Shown one piece after another: positions 33,367 through 45,226 of a stretch of 64,000 bases of DNA (within the stretch, counting starts at the first letter, position 1; each line of letters opens with the position of its first letter). The translations under genes were made by a program, and so were the position numbers. The stretch covers positions 1,674,001 through 1,738,000 of the forward strand of contig OY730169.1 in NCBI GenBank assembly GCA_963422465.1, given 5' to 3'. The notes beneath the pieces were generated by a model, which was not told the DNA's origin, did no database searches, and was given only the letters and a program-made list of their open reading frames with translations. Source of the DNA: Lichina pygmaea (Eukaryota; Ascomycota; Lichinomycetes; Lichinales; Lichinaceae).

Positions 33367-35440
33367 ATGCCTAGCTTCTTCTCCAGGGTCTTCCGGACCA
33401 AGGACGCCGCCGGCTCGGCCGCGCTGGCCAAGTCCGGAGACGCCAGCGACGGCGGCGTCTCGTCCAAGAGGAAACGCTGGGCCGACTCCTGGACACGGGC
33501 CGAGGTCGAGGCCGACGAGGTGCAACGACTGATCCGCGCCTGCACGAGCGAGGTCAAGTCCAGAGGTGCGTCCGGTCGACGTCGACCCCTCGGGGCATCG
33601 CGGCGGAGGAACGAGCAGACTGACACGTCGAGCCCGACAGCGCTGGACATCCCGTTTCTGCTGCTCCCCTTCCGTCCCGGCTCCGACCCCGCTGCGGCCA
33701 AGACCTTGGTGCGCAACCACTTCAACTCCCTGCTGGACCGAGACGCCCAGAGTCACGAACGATGGCTGCAGCAAGAGCTCCGGCTGTGCGAACCGATGGT
33801 GAGCCCGACCGACCTTGCCCCCCCCCCCCCCCCCCCCCCGCCGGACGCTCGAAGCCGGTCCCGGCTGACGCGGCCACTACAGGTCCTCTGCAGCGTGCTC
33901 AAGTGGTGCTGGAGTCGACTCTCCGGAGGGGTCGTGACCTGGGAAGCCTACGAGCTCTTCAAGATCGGCGAGCAAGGTGCGCCGACGCCCCTGCCCGTGC
34001 TTCGTGCTGGCTTGACGGCCGGGCCTGGCCCCGGCGGCTGACCAAGGATCGCGTGAACCCGTCAGACTCGAACATGGCACGGGACGCCTTTGCCACGTTC
34101 ATCCCGCTCAGCGTCGACACCGACTCCCGGACGAAGATCATCTTCGACTTCTTCGACCTCCTGGCGGCCATCGCCGCCCACGGCAAGATCAACGGCCTCG
34201 CTGGCCGGAAGGTGTCCCGCATGGCCGGCTGGTGGGCCTTTGCCCACACCGATTCCGGCGAAGGCTTCGACGACGGTTACAAGTCGTGGGCGAGGTGAGG
34301 GAACGAGCGCCCTGCGCACCCTTTCCCCCCCCCCCCTGGACGAGAGCGGCGCTGAACGTGCGAAAACGCTACAGGGCCGCGGACGCGACGAGCCACCTCT
34401 TCTTCGCGTACCTGCGCTCTCTGTCGCCGGGCTTCGTGCCGGGCGCCGACGCCATCCTGAGCATGCCGCGCTCGCTGCAGGCCCTTCTCCAGGCCACCGA
34501 GTACCCTCCCGAGACGCCGACGCTGATGCAGCACGAGTCGGCCAAGGTCATCATGATCGTCGACACCGTCTCGCCCACGCCCTTCGCCCTCCTGCGCCGG
34601 GCCAAACACTTTGACTACCGCGACGACGATCGGGCCCTGCAGGCCTTCGCCGCCTTCGACGACCCGGTCGAGGCGCTGACGGAGGAGTCTCGACGTGTCG
34701 TCCGCTGCATCTCGTCCATCAACCAATCCAACGTGCCGAGCTCGACCACGCTCACCGGTCTGCGCGACGGCGAATGGTCGCGCTTCGAGGACATTGGCTT
34801 CTCGAGCCTCATGGAGGACCCCTCGCACGCCTCGGGCTCCGCTTCGCCCTCGACCTTGTCGAGCCCTCGGCAGCAGCAGCCGCCTCCTCCTCCTCCTCCT
34901 CCTCCTCCTCCTCCTCCGGGGCTGCGGTCGGCGCCGCAGTCGCAGGGCCACGAGCACGGACGTCCGACGACGCCGTCCTGGGCCGACTTCCTTTCCGCCG
35001 GCTTCGTCGAGGGAGGCCCCAACCAGAGCGCCGTTCCGCACTTGCTGCCGCCGGACAAGGTCCTGCCACCCATCGGCATGACCAGGGCCTACACCGCTCA
35101 ATCGGCCGGCATCGCTCCCACCGACGCCGACGGCGAAGCCATCCTCGAACCCGGCGAGCTCGCCAGCATCACCCTCGTCGGCCTCGACGCGTCGTTCTGG
35201 TGGGTGTGGATGACGAGTCTGGCGGCCGAAGAGCCGCCGGCACGCAAGGCCGTCTTCGGTCGATGCGCCGTCGTCGAGACCGGCATCGCCGGCGGTCGCT
35301 GGCTCGTCATGGAGGAGAAGGTCAAGGGCGCCGCGCCGTTGCCGGTCGAGGGCGCCCACATCGTCGAGAAGAAGAGCCGGTTTAGCCTGACCAAGCGAGG
35401 TCGAGGCATCTCCTGGCGCGGCAAGACGTCCAGCAAGAAC

Positions 35441-35474
<34 letters not shown>

Positions 35475-35578
35475 TCCCATCGCCGTACGCGAACAGCCGG
35501 CCGGCGCCGGCCAGCAAGGTCAGCATCGGTCCGGATCAGCACGCTCGCATCCAGGCCGCCGCCTCCGCCCTGCAGCAG

Positions 35579-35615
<37 letters not shown>

Positions 35616-36581
35616 CGCAGGTCGACCACGCGCGCCGGGCCCAGACCGAGAACGTGCTGTCGACGAAGAGGACCAACAGCGTCTTCACGCTGCAGCCCAT
35701 CATCATCAAGGAGGCGGCTCCGGCGATGCAGTGGGCCGACCGGTTCGACAACGACAACGTTCGCGACGCGTCCCTCGCGGAAGGGGCCGCCAGCGGGGGC
35801 CAGTCCAGGCCGACCCCGACGGTTCATGCCACGTCGGACCGAGACCTGCCCGCCCTGCCTCGGGAGCGTCGACCGCCGGCCGTGCCGCCACAGCCGCCGT
35901 CGCCGGACCGCAAGGTGCTCCCATCCGACACGAGGACGCCGTCGACGGAGACGCCGCCGTTCGCGCCGCCGAGACAGGACGCCGCAACCCCGCCCACCGG
36001 TGGTCCTCAGCTCGACAGCCGGGCCCGTCCGACCGAGCAGTACTTTCCATCTCCGGCCGAGTTCCAAGCCGTACCGCCTCCGTACTCCAGGGAGCAATCT
36101 CCGCCGCCAGAGCCATCTTCTCAGCCAGAGCATCCGTCGACGAGGCACGCCGAGACTGCGGAGATGCACGCGCCGAACGGCGGCCTTGTGCCCGAGTCGC
36201 CCGAGGCGAGAAAGGCGCACAGACGGCTGCAGAAGCGAGGCGGCGGTGGTGGTGGTGGTGGTGCCGGCGGTGGTGCCGGCGCCGGTCTGAAGAAGTTCCT
36301 CGGCAAGAAAAGCCTGGAGCGGCCTCGTTCGCCGCCGACGCAGGAGGAGACGCGGTCTTCCGTCGACGTGTCTGGCCCGCCGGACGCCGGTGTCGATGTC
36401 GGTGTCGGTGATCGGCGGCCGTCCGAGCCTCGATCGACGACGAGCCAGCACGAGCCGACGTCGGCTTCGGAGAAGGTTGGAGCTCCAGATGTGATCGACA
36501 GTCGTCGCCCGGGACCGCCCGCCCTCGAGCATCTCGAGACGCAGCGGCCTCCCCCGGCGTCGACGATGACGAGGACGAACG

Positions 36582-36615
<34 letters not shown>

Positions 36616-37168
36616 ACCGGACTCGCCAGTGCCGCCGCAGAGCCGCCGGCCACGCGCTCCGGAGCAGCTGGCCGAGGTTCGCGCATACGCAGCCGAACCC
36701 AGCCGTGGCGCGGCGCCCGACAGCCCGGTGTCGTCCCTCGGACCATCGACGACGGTATCGAACGAGCGGAGCGCCGATGGTTCCCCAGAGGCGATCGAGG
36801 TCGACCGTAGCCACGAGGCGTCTCGGTCGTCGTCTCCGGCCCGAGAAGCCGCTCCGGCGCCGGTGGTCACGCCTGCACGCAAACCAGCACCAGTCGCGGC
36901 GTCGACCCCGTCTCCGGCTTCGACTCCTCGACCGTCGCCGGCGGCAGCAGCAGCGGCCGCCGCCATGGCCGCGTCGTCGTCGTCGTTGTCGCTGCCGCTG
37001 CCACAGGCAGCACAAGCGGCACAACCACCAGCTCCGGATCGATGGGCGCAGATCCGCAAGAACGCGGCCGAGCGCGCCGCCAAGAGGACCAGCGTCGATC
37101 CGTCTCGGCCGGTTGCCGGTCCGCGCACAGGTGACGGCGAGACGAACGGCGAGGAATGTAAGTGCTGA
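33367..37168 (+). CDS. MSB1: Msb1/Mug8-domain morphogenesis protein
   Basis: There are five exons: 33367-33565, 33641-33798, 33883-33976, 34066-34294 and 34375-37168, giving 1157 residues. All four introns are GT..AG and the joins restore the conserved sequence. The N-terminus (MPSFFSRVFRTKDAA) and blocks such as ALDIPFLLLPFRP, CSVLKWCWSRL..GGVVTWEAYELFK, MARDAFATFIPLSVD and SHLFFAYLRSLSP are typical of the Pezizomycotina Msb1/Mug8 family. The conserved domain covers about residues 60-545. The rest is disordered and repeat-rich: poly-Pro near 396-408 and 582-593, poly-Gln near 628-640, a Gly-rich run, and poly-Ala near 963-973. Yeast Msb1 links Cdc42/Rho1 signalling to polarised growth and the bud neck; a role in hyphal polarity is inferred. 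Introns 2 and 4 contain poly-C runs. Confidence 0.93.
33818..33839 (+). repeat. Poly-C run (22) in MSB1 intron 2
   Basis: An uninterrupted run of 22 C within the intron 33799-33882, about 43 bp before the 3' splice site. Similar runs lie in MSB1 intron 4 (34325-34336) and in HapC introns 1 and 3. Confidence 0.9.
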
Positions 37169-38541
37169 CCAAAGGGGTTTTTCTTTCCTTTCTTTCTTCC
37201 TTTTCTGTTTTCTGTTATGTTCACGCCAATGGCCACTTGCTTTCTTGGGCATGAAGCACTACACACTTTTGTGTCCCAGCACAGAGAGGGAGACCGAAGC
37301 CAAGACCAGAAACCACAAGAACACTTTTTTCTCTCTTCCCATTCCAACTCCCACATACATACCCAGCCACTCTACCCAACATCATCATGCGGGGGACTCA
37401 CTGACCCAGACCCCATCTCCCAGCCATCGAATCTCGCGTCGCACGCATCAAAGCTCGCGTCGCAAAGCTCACAGCGAACGCCGAAGGCGAGAACAAGCCA
37501 CAGCCAGTGGTTCAATGAGCAAAGATGCACGACCGACGGTTCGATGGAGCAAGACGCGCGCGACCGATGGGTTAATGGAAGAAGAGGATGCATGCATGTA
37601 CGAGATGTGGGGAATGGGGATACTTGGAGGGGGAGTTGGGTGGGGGATGGGATACTGGGTTTGGTAATACCGGGTTGGGGCAATGTTGGGGCAATGCTGG
37701 TCGGGAGCTGGGGGAGAGAAGCGGGAGAGAAGCCAGGGAGAGAAAGACATGGACATGACAGTTCTGCTCTATGCTCCTTGCTCTCTGCTCTTGCTTCGTT
37801 TTGCCTGTACCTCTGCCTCTGTCCTCTACCTCGAGCCTCCGTCTATCTCTCTCCGCTCCTTATCCTTTAACCTATGCCTCTACCTCTGCTTCCGGCTCTG
37901 TCTCTTGTCTATTCCTCTGCTTCTTACTCTTTGCCTGTGTCTCTGTCTCCGTCAGCCCCGGTTCATCCCATCATCTTGACCCATCGAAGCCCAGTCCTGT
38001 GCTCCCGAGTCCTTTCCACCGAGTGGCCACCACCTGGGTATGCCAGTACAGCATATTGGGCGTGCTGTCATCTCTACCTTTCCCCCCCCCCCCCCTTCCC
38101 TGTCTTTTCTTCTCTCACTTCTTCTCTGTTTTGTGATTCACTTCTACTTCTACTTCTTCTACCTCTTCCCACTCTTCTTCATATTTGTCCCTGTTCTTCT
38201 TTCTTTCGTTCCTCTTCCTGTCCTTCTTGTTCTACTTCCTGCTCCTGCTCCGATTCTAGTTCCTGTTTCTGTTTCCGTTCCGGTCGTTGTTCTTGTTCTT
38301 TCCGCCGTTGCTGTAATTCCACCCTTTTCATCTTTCACCTTCCACCTTCCACCTCGCTCTTCCCTTCCCCCCCCCCACCTTGTTCTTAATACCTTTCTTG
38401 TAATCAAACCGGCCCGGCTCTTTCAAGGAAAACAATAAGATACCAAACCTCACACATTGTTTTCCGCTTCTGCTCGTGAGTCCAGGGGACCGGGGGATAC
38501 TTTTGCCTGTACTCCGTACTTACCCCCCGCATCCTCTTTTC

Positions 38542-38587
<46 letters not shown>

Positions 38588-39192
38588 CTCCTCTCTCTCG
38601 TATAAGTATACATATCGTCGTCAGTCCCCCCTTTGGTGCCATGTCCATGTACGTTTGTAGGCTAGTGGTGATTCTGTGGATAGATAGTGCTCGGACTTTG
38701 TGTACTTGGATGCTAGATGCTAGATGCTGGATGGCAGATGCTAGATGCTGGATGGCAGATGGCAGATGCTAGATGGCAGATGCTAGATGGCAGATGCTAG
38801 ATGCCTCGAGAAATGCGCTGACGAAAACGCCGTAAAAGTGGTATTCATCAAAGCCAGTCTTAGCCTTGGTATCAATAGAAGAGTGGCCCGGCCTGGGAGA
38901 CGGGCACCGGCGTGACCCAGCGGACGCCTTGGGGAACGCTTTGAGGGAGCGCCCTCGACAGAACACCCTCGACGGAAAGCCCGTTGATGAGAGGCGCTTC
39001 AGTCGCCTCCCTCTTCTTGAAGCTCGTCGTCGTAGGATCCTGCTGTCACCACATACTCCATCCCTTTCGTTGCTTGCTTGCTTTCTTGCTTGCATGCCAA
39101 GCGACTCGACTTGCTCCGTCACAGTCGCCACCTCCACCCACTCTCGACCACCACCACTCCTCCCCAGACCTCCCCCTACGCCTCTAGGACAA
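37169..39192. other. Region between MSB1 and CMC2: polypyrimidine tract and simple repeats
   Basis: No gene was recognised. From about 37750 to 38400 the plus strand is strongly pyrimidine-rich (C/T). A CT dinucleotide repeat lies at about 38548-38585, and a roughly 7/14-bp AGATGCTAGATGGC-type minisatellite at about 38708-38805. The start of this interval is probably the MSB1 3' UTR and the end the CMC2 3' UTR. Confidence 0.6.
38708..38805. repeat. Minisatellite of AGATGCTAGATGGC-type units
   Basis: Tandem 7-bp words (AGATGCT, GGATGGC, AGATGGC) are arranged in mixed order over about 100 bp. It lies downstream of the CT microsatellite, in intergenic DNA. Confidence 0.8.
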
Positions 39193-39533
39193 TCACGAAT
39201 TCTCATCAATCTCAGCCCATCTCTTCCTGACACGCTCCTTCTTCTCGGCGTCCCGTAGGCGGTTCTGACGCATGCGGTTGAGCCGTTCTTCCCGCAGACA
39301 TTTGTTCAGCTGCGTCTTGGCGTCGTTGCACATGCCAAAGACACGATGCAGGAAGCCTTGAGCGTGGCATTCCTCGAGTTGAGCCATGGCTTCTTCGCAG
39401 CCTGTTTGTTTTGCCGACGGTAGGACGGTCGGATCGTCAGCATCGGTTTGGACCGTCGCAAGCTTGGAGGAGACGAGGGGGCGGGGAGAGGATCTATACC
39501 GAACGTGGACTTGCTGTGGAGATGCGGATGCAT
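39193..39533 (-). CDS. CMC2: COX assembly mitochondrial protein Cmc2
   Basis: There are two exons on minus, 39533-39500 and 39401-39193, encoding 80 residues; the GT..AG intron is 98 bp. The start MHPHLHSK matches the invariant family N-terminus. The twin CX9C motifs are intact: C-EEAMAQLEE-C (its first Cys comes right after the splice) and C-NDAKTQLNK-C. The tail R-x-R-K-R-W-A-E-I-D is also typical. In yeast, Cmc2 is an intermembrane-space protein imported by the Mia40 pathway and needed for cytochrome c oxidase assembly. The gene is divergent from prefoldin 2, with about 460 bp between the starts. Confidence 0.93.
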
Positions 39534-39991
39534 CTTTGGGGCATTTGTCGTCGCCCTAGAGCGCGTCGTATGGCCGTTTGGATCGCCCGGTGGTGGTTAG
39601 AAAGGACTGGAGCGGTCGGTTCGCGTGGAAATAGGTGGTCGCGTACCCAATCGTGCCAATCAATAGGGTGCAGCTACTGTGTCTTACAAGTAGGCCGTCG
39701 GCCGGGCCAGGCACGTACTAGGCTGTCGTGCCTGTTGGCCGAAACTTCTGACGAAGCGTTGAACCGTGGAGCCAAAGGTGCCTACAGCACTAGGCTCTCG
39801 CCCGCCTACTGTAGGCACCATCCAGCCCCACGTGGCCTGGCCCTCGTACCGTACACCGGTTCGAGCCGTACGTATCAACCCTGCCGAGCCTGCCACCAGT
39901 TCCATCCACGAACCACCTCACCACCACGGCTGACCTTCCACGCCCGACCTTCCACGCCCGACCTCAGTTGAACATACCGGACACGACCACG

Positions 39992-40637
39992 ATGGCCGAT
40001 CAGATCCCCTCCAAGAAGCAGCAAGGTGAAACAATCTTCCACACGCTCCTACGAGAGGCAGTGACGTCGAGAGCTGACTGCCCATGTCCGTCATCCCCGA
40101 CAGACCTACAAGCCCAGTACAGCAACTTCAAGACCCAGCTGCAACAGCTCGCCCAGAAGATCGGAGATATCGAGCAAGACGCAGAAGAGCACAAGTACGC
40201 GCATCCTCCGGCATCGTGCTTCTCCTGCCGTCCTTCCTCTCGCACAGTACGGCCCAGGCCGGCTCGGCGCACACCGCCCCTCACCTCTCCTCTCTCCTTC
40301 CCCTCCGGACAGCAGGCCGATTGTCGATCACGCACTCACCGCTCCTGCAGGCTCGTGCTCGAGACGCTCGAACCGCTTTCCGGGCAGCGGAAGTGTTTCC
40401 GGATGATCAACGGCGTCCTGGTGGAACGGACGGTGAAGGACACGATGCCGGCGGTCCGCTCAAACTCGGACGGTCTGAAGAGGGTGCTGGACGATCTGGT
40501 CAAACAGTACCAGAAGCGCCAGGACGAGATGGAAAGGTGGAAGGTGCGCCGGGACCGATGTCGGTGCCGTCGAGGTCGAGGCTGATGTCAGGGCGACGCA
40601 ACAGAAGAAGAACAACGTCAAAGTCGTACAGTCTTGA
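39992..40637 (+). CDS. GIM4: Prefoldin subunit 2 (beta-type)
   Basis: There are four exons, 39992-40025, 40104-40194, 40351-40543 and 40605-40637, giving 116 residues; all introns are GT..AG. The protein has a short N-terminus, a first coiled-coil helix (LQAQYSNFKTQLQQLAQKIG), the beta-hairpin region C-F-R-M-I-N-G-V-L-V-E-R-T-V, and a second helix ending in a Lys-rich tail. Length and layout fit beta-class prefoldins of about 110-120 residues. Prefoldin is a cytosolic hexamer that hands nascent actin and tubulin to the TRiC/CCT chaperonin. It probably shares a bidirectional promoter region with CMC2. Confidence 0.93.
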
Positions 40638-43600
40638 TTTCGTGGGAGATCTCTCGGAGTGCTTTTCGTGAAGCGCGGCCGGAGCAACTTCCGAGGGCCG
40701 CGAGAGCTTGGACGAGGGGATCAGGTACACGCGGCGCGCCTCCAGGGACAACTCATCTCTGCGTCCGGCGGCGCCATCTCGTCCGTACGGCTGAGGTATG
40801 GCGCGGTACCGTCCTACGGGGCTACGGGCGTCGTTGAGTTGCACGAACCAAACCGTCCCGGCCAGCATTCTCCGGCGGCCGCGCGCGCGCGCGCGCCGAC
40901 ACGTCCCTCTGCAGCGGTGCCCGAGACCCAACGCGACCCATCTTTTCGACGATAGTTCACCGGCAAGGCCGTCTTTTATCTCGGTCGGAGCGTCGCCAGA
41001 ATCCAACGACGGCCGAGACGAGGGGGACGGGACGTGCCTGAGCCTTGGCTGGATGCGGGGCCCCAAGCGATTGTGTTGCCGTCCCTCTGACGGGCTAACC
41101 GCTCCTTCGATCCACACAGACGTCGCGCCCTACGTAGGTACGGTACGAGTACAGCGCTACCGGGTGTACGACGCAATCACCATCACATTGTCGTCGGTCG
41201 TCCTTGTCTTCGTCCTAGTCCCGTCGGTGCGCGTCGGGCAACGACGTGTACGTCAGCCGTCGAGCCGATATTCCTGCCTCCGTCACGGGTCGACTTGGCG
41301 ACGTCGGGGCACATATCCAGCAGCGTAACGATGAGTTGGCCACGCCTCCGGGCCTCCGGGAAAGAAAGCCAAGGCGAGACCCCGCCAGACCATGACTCGG
41401 GACGACGCTCCACCGCCGTCATCTACCCGTTCTCCTCCGACCTGCAGCGCGTGCGACCGTCCCGGCGCCGGCTGGGATGCGTTGTCCGAGCAGTGCCCAG
41501 GCGTCGGGCGACGTCCGGCTCCAGGGTACTCCATCGACATCGTCGTCATCGAGACGCACCACGCCGCTCGGACCAGATGTCGACCCGTCCGCACGACGTC
41601 GACGTCGACGGCGACGACGACGGAGCGGCCGTAAAACCAGGCCGTTCCGAAGCGCAGCCATGGAGCGGGCACGGCCAGGTCGCCCAGCCGAGCCGAGACC
41701 CAGACGTCCAACATCCAACGCTCCCCGTCATGCAGTCACGCGTACGACGGCCGAACAACACGCTCGATGTGACGAGCACCGTGTCACGATGCGATGTTGC
41801 AGGACAGGGGCGTAGTATCCGTACGTACGACGACGACCGCAGTAGCTCCAAAGCGGCCTTCGCGGCGGAATCTCACCACTTACGAACACCTTTGCGGTGC
41901 TCCGGCCCGATCGCCAAAGACGGTCGAAGACGGTCGAAGACGGTCGAAGACGGATCAAAACCGATGGGCTCCGTCCCCGTCATCCACACCGGCCCCGGTC
42001 CCACAACAACGTCCGACATGGCTGCCGCTCGATCTTCTCCGAACGGAGACCAGAATCGCTCCTTGCCGTGACACACTCACCCAACCTACGAAGCTACTAC
42101 GAGGCCGATAGGGTACTTATGCACCTACGATCTAGTACGGTATGCGCTGTCCGACGACGCATCACGGCATCAAGCCAAGGCGAGGCATGGAAGCCCGATC
42201 TCGGTCCGTAGCCCAACCCTCTGCTTGTCGCAGCACATCTCGTAGGCAGATTGAAGTACTACTACGTGCTGCACCGTGACAGAAGCCCCTTGGACCACGC
42301 TCAGGAGTTGGCGGATGCCGCATCACCGCTTCCGTCACTCGCGTCTCGGCTTCCGGGAGACGGTGCAGCCGATGCACTGTGCGGTGGCTCCCTCGCAACG
42401 GCCGTAAGACGACGGTACGAGGTACACGAAGCAACGCGGCGGTGTTCTACGGAAGTGCTCGTACTCGGTACTCCGTACCCGTAGCCTGCTGGTGTGGGCG
42501 AGCGCCCCCGGCTGCCGGTCCTGCAGACGATCTCGATCACGTGACCGGCCCGGCTTCTCGGTCGAAGAGGCGGAAAAACCGGAGAGCCGTGCTGCGGTGG
42601 TGGTGGTGGCCGGGCCGGTCTAGGCTCGGAGATGCCTAGACGAGCCTACCATTCGGTCCGTACGTACAGTATGTACATACGTACGTAGTACGTACAGTAC
42701 GGAGTACAGACAAGCGTGATTCGGATGGGCCGCGCTACGGGACGGATACGGAGTACCGATGCCACAGGACATATGCGATACTTCTGTAACACGTGTGATT
42801 AGGTTGCGGGGGCGCGGTGGCTGACAGGCTGAAGCAAGGGAAGTGGAAGCCGGCCAACCCCTGCCTGCCGGCGTCGCAGATTTTCAATTTATTCGCTCAT
42901 TGGACAACCCTACGAGATGGGGCTGAGCGAGATCATTGGGCGAGATATTTCCAATCCCATGCCATCGCGACCTTCTACTCCAAGCTCCGACATCATGTAC
43001 ACACGTACGTAGGGCAGGCGCAGATTGCACTCGGCCAGGGCGACGAAGGGCCTCCGGGAACGCTTGACATCTGAAGCGGTAGCGGCCGACGGAGAGGGCC
43101 GTCCAAGAGCCGTGCGGAGCCAAGTTCGGTCCCACTCGTCCGATATCAGCACCTCTCTCTCTCTCTCTCGTTCTCGTACCTACTTACGTACGTACGGAAG
43201 TATCGTGTCAACATTCAGGACGGCTCGACGACGGAGTAAAAACCTTCCAGATTACTGCACTGGCAATACCAAGGAAAAGAGGAAGGGGGAAAGAAACCCC
43301 CCCCCCCCCCCCCCCCCGACGATGGAGGGGAAAGATCAAGCTTGAACGACACAGGTATCGGGAACATCACACTAGCCTTGTCGGAGCTCGGTGCCCTACG
43401 AGATGTCGCAGTGGACGCCCAATCGCGCCGTATAAGGCTCAGGCCAAGCCATCGACTTCTCCTGGATCGGGATCCATATCACATCCTCGTCGTCGGCCGC
43501 GGCTGCAGAAGCAGCAGGGAATCGCCCTCCGTCATCCTCACCGTCGATCCTTGAGAGAGAGGGCGCGAAGACGACCCAATTGGCGGCACCACTTGCCAGC

Positions 43601-45226
43601 CCGTCGTCTAAGACTCGCCGCTTTGGATCTCTGGCTCGCGGGGACCCAATCGCTTCTGAGCAAGCTTCGCAGGAACCTCGGCGTCGGGCTCGCAGACCAG
43701 GGACACCGCTCGATACCGTAGCTCGAAGGTCCGTGGCCACAGCTCGATCGGGGCAGGCCCAACCTCCAGCCCAACCCTACCCAAACGGAAGTAAGGGGAG
43801 AGACGGGGCCAAGTCGCGAACACGCGCCCGTGCCCTTCGTCGACCCGGCGCTGCTGGGTCGACGTCAGCGGAAAGAAAGCCCCCCCCCCCCCCCCCCCCC
43901 CCCAACAAAAAAAACAAACAAAAAAACACCCCTCTCCCACGCGTCGAGCCTTTTTTAGGCTTCAAGGACTACTGCTGCTGCTGCTGCGAGCTCGAGCTTC
44001 GGGCTGCTGCTCCAGCTCAAGGGTTACGGTAGTGGCGGTGACAGGCGCCATCATCGACGCTCGCGAGCAGCAGAACCGCTCCCCAGTCGCGGGCGCATTA
44101 GGTCTGGGAACGCCGACAGCGTGCAGCCGAGCCCGATCGGGCATGCGCTCGACGCCGTGATCGAGCCGGAGGACACAGTGCCGTCTACCGCAGCGTCCAG
44201 CTTCGTCGACGCGGAGACCCACCACGACGGGCGTGCCCCTCGACGCCTCGTCGACGCCTGAGCGCCGCGGATCGGCGGCCGAACGACGGGAAGGACGACC
44301 GGGACGAAGGAACTGGTGACGGGACATCGAACCGGCCGACCGCCGTCGGGCTTGGGTCGTCGCCGTCGCACGCCGTTGGCCTGATCGGAGTCCTCGCCGG
44401 GTGCGATCGTCCTGCTTCCGTCGTGGTCCATGCGCATTGGCTCCCCACGGTCCGTCACCCCTCGGCGCGAGCCCACGATCGCCTGGTCCAGGACCCGTCA
44501 TCGCCGGACGCGGCCTTGTCGCCCTGTCCGCTCCGCCTTTGCTTCGCCAGACCGACCAGAGGCAACATCTGCTCGCAGGGATCCTGCGTCCGCTCCTTCT
44601 CCTCCCCCCTCTCGTTCCCCGATCCGGCCGATAGAGCCGTTCAAGATCGAACTGGCAAGACGTCCATCTCCTGGTCGCGCGCCAAAGGAGGACCTGGCGT
44701 GTTGGCCGTCGCTCGACGCTCGCTCTGCTAAGCTACTTTGGGATCGACGGCACACCCGATCCGTTACCTGCCTCGGCCGGCTCGCCGTACGTATCACGTA
44801 GCGCGCCCGCTCGGCCAGAAGGACCTTGCCGGCTTGGCTGCTGCGGGCACCGACGGTCGACGACACACACACACACACACACACACACACAGCGACCATC
44901 CCTGCCAGGGACCAGGGTGCAAGCGTTGGGAGCGCCCAAGGCGTTGGAGAGAAGACGCCCAAGGCGCAAACTACCCAGCCTGACGTACGACACACCACCA
45001 CCACCACCAACACCATCACCCCTGGCCGCTGCGGCCCGGCGGCGAGGAGGCGAGCCGGTCGAGCAAAGTCGCGCGGGGGGGGGGGGGGGGAGGGATCGTG
45101 ACGTGCGGACGGGGACGGCGAGAAACGCCAGCCCGACGGTCGAGGCCCTCTGCGCCAAGGGGTTGGGCCGGACCGGCGCAGGCTCGTCCGCGCTCGCTCT
45201 CTGCAGGTAGCCAGCCTCAGTACATC
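40638..45226. other. Long region without recognised gene between prefoldin 2 and HapC
   Basis: Many GC-rich frames exist (for example 41295-42071 plus and 43962-44501 minus), but none has a known motif or a consistent exon structure. Visible structure: an alternating GC/CG run (about 40888-40902), a four-copy GTCGAAGACG tandem (about 41926-41953), GTAC-dense DNA (42655-42715), C-runs at 43297-43317 and 43880-43903, a CA repeat at 44863-44891 and a G-run at 45075-45090. An unrecognised gene or non-coding RNA cannot be excluded. Confidence 0.45.
44863..44891. repeat. (AC)n microsatellite
   Basis: About 14 uninterrupted AC dinucleotides in intergenic DNA upstream of HapC. Confidence 0.9.

Noticed and set aside
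32666-33774. Long frames upstream of MSB1 on both strands
   Set aside because: GC-driven, no motif, and they overlap the MSB1 start region in other frames.
34277-37252. 991-codon minus-strand frame opposite MSB1
   Set aside because: It is an Arg-rich shadow of GC-rich MSB1 coding sequence; the plus strand has the conserved domain and splice sites.
39855-39875. GGTTCGAGCC as a tRNA T-arm / Pol III B box
   Set aside because: No cloverleaf can be built around it; no tRNA gene was found in the window.
41295-42071. 258-codon plus frame in the gap before HapC
   Set aside because: Composition-driven, Arg/Ser/Thr-rich, no motif and no plausible exon partners.
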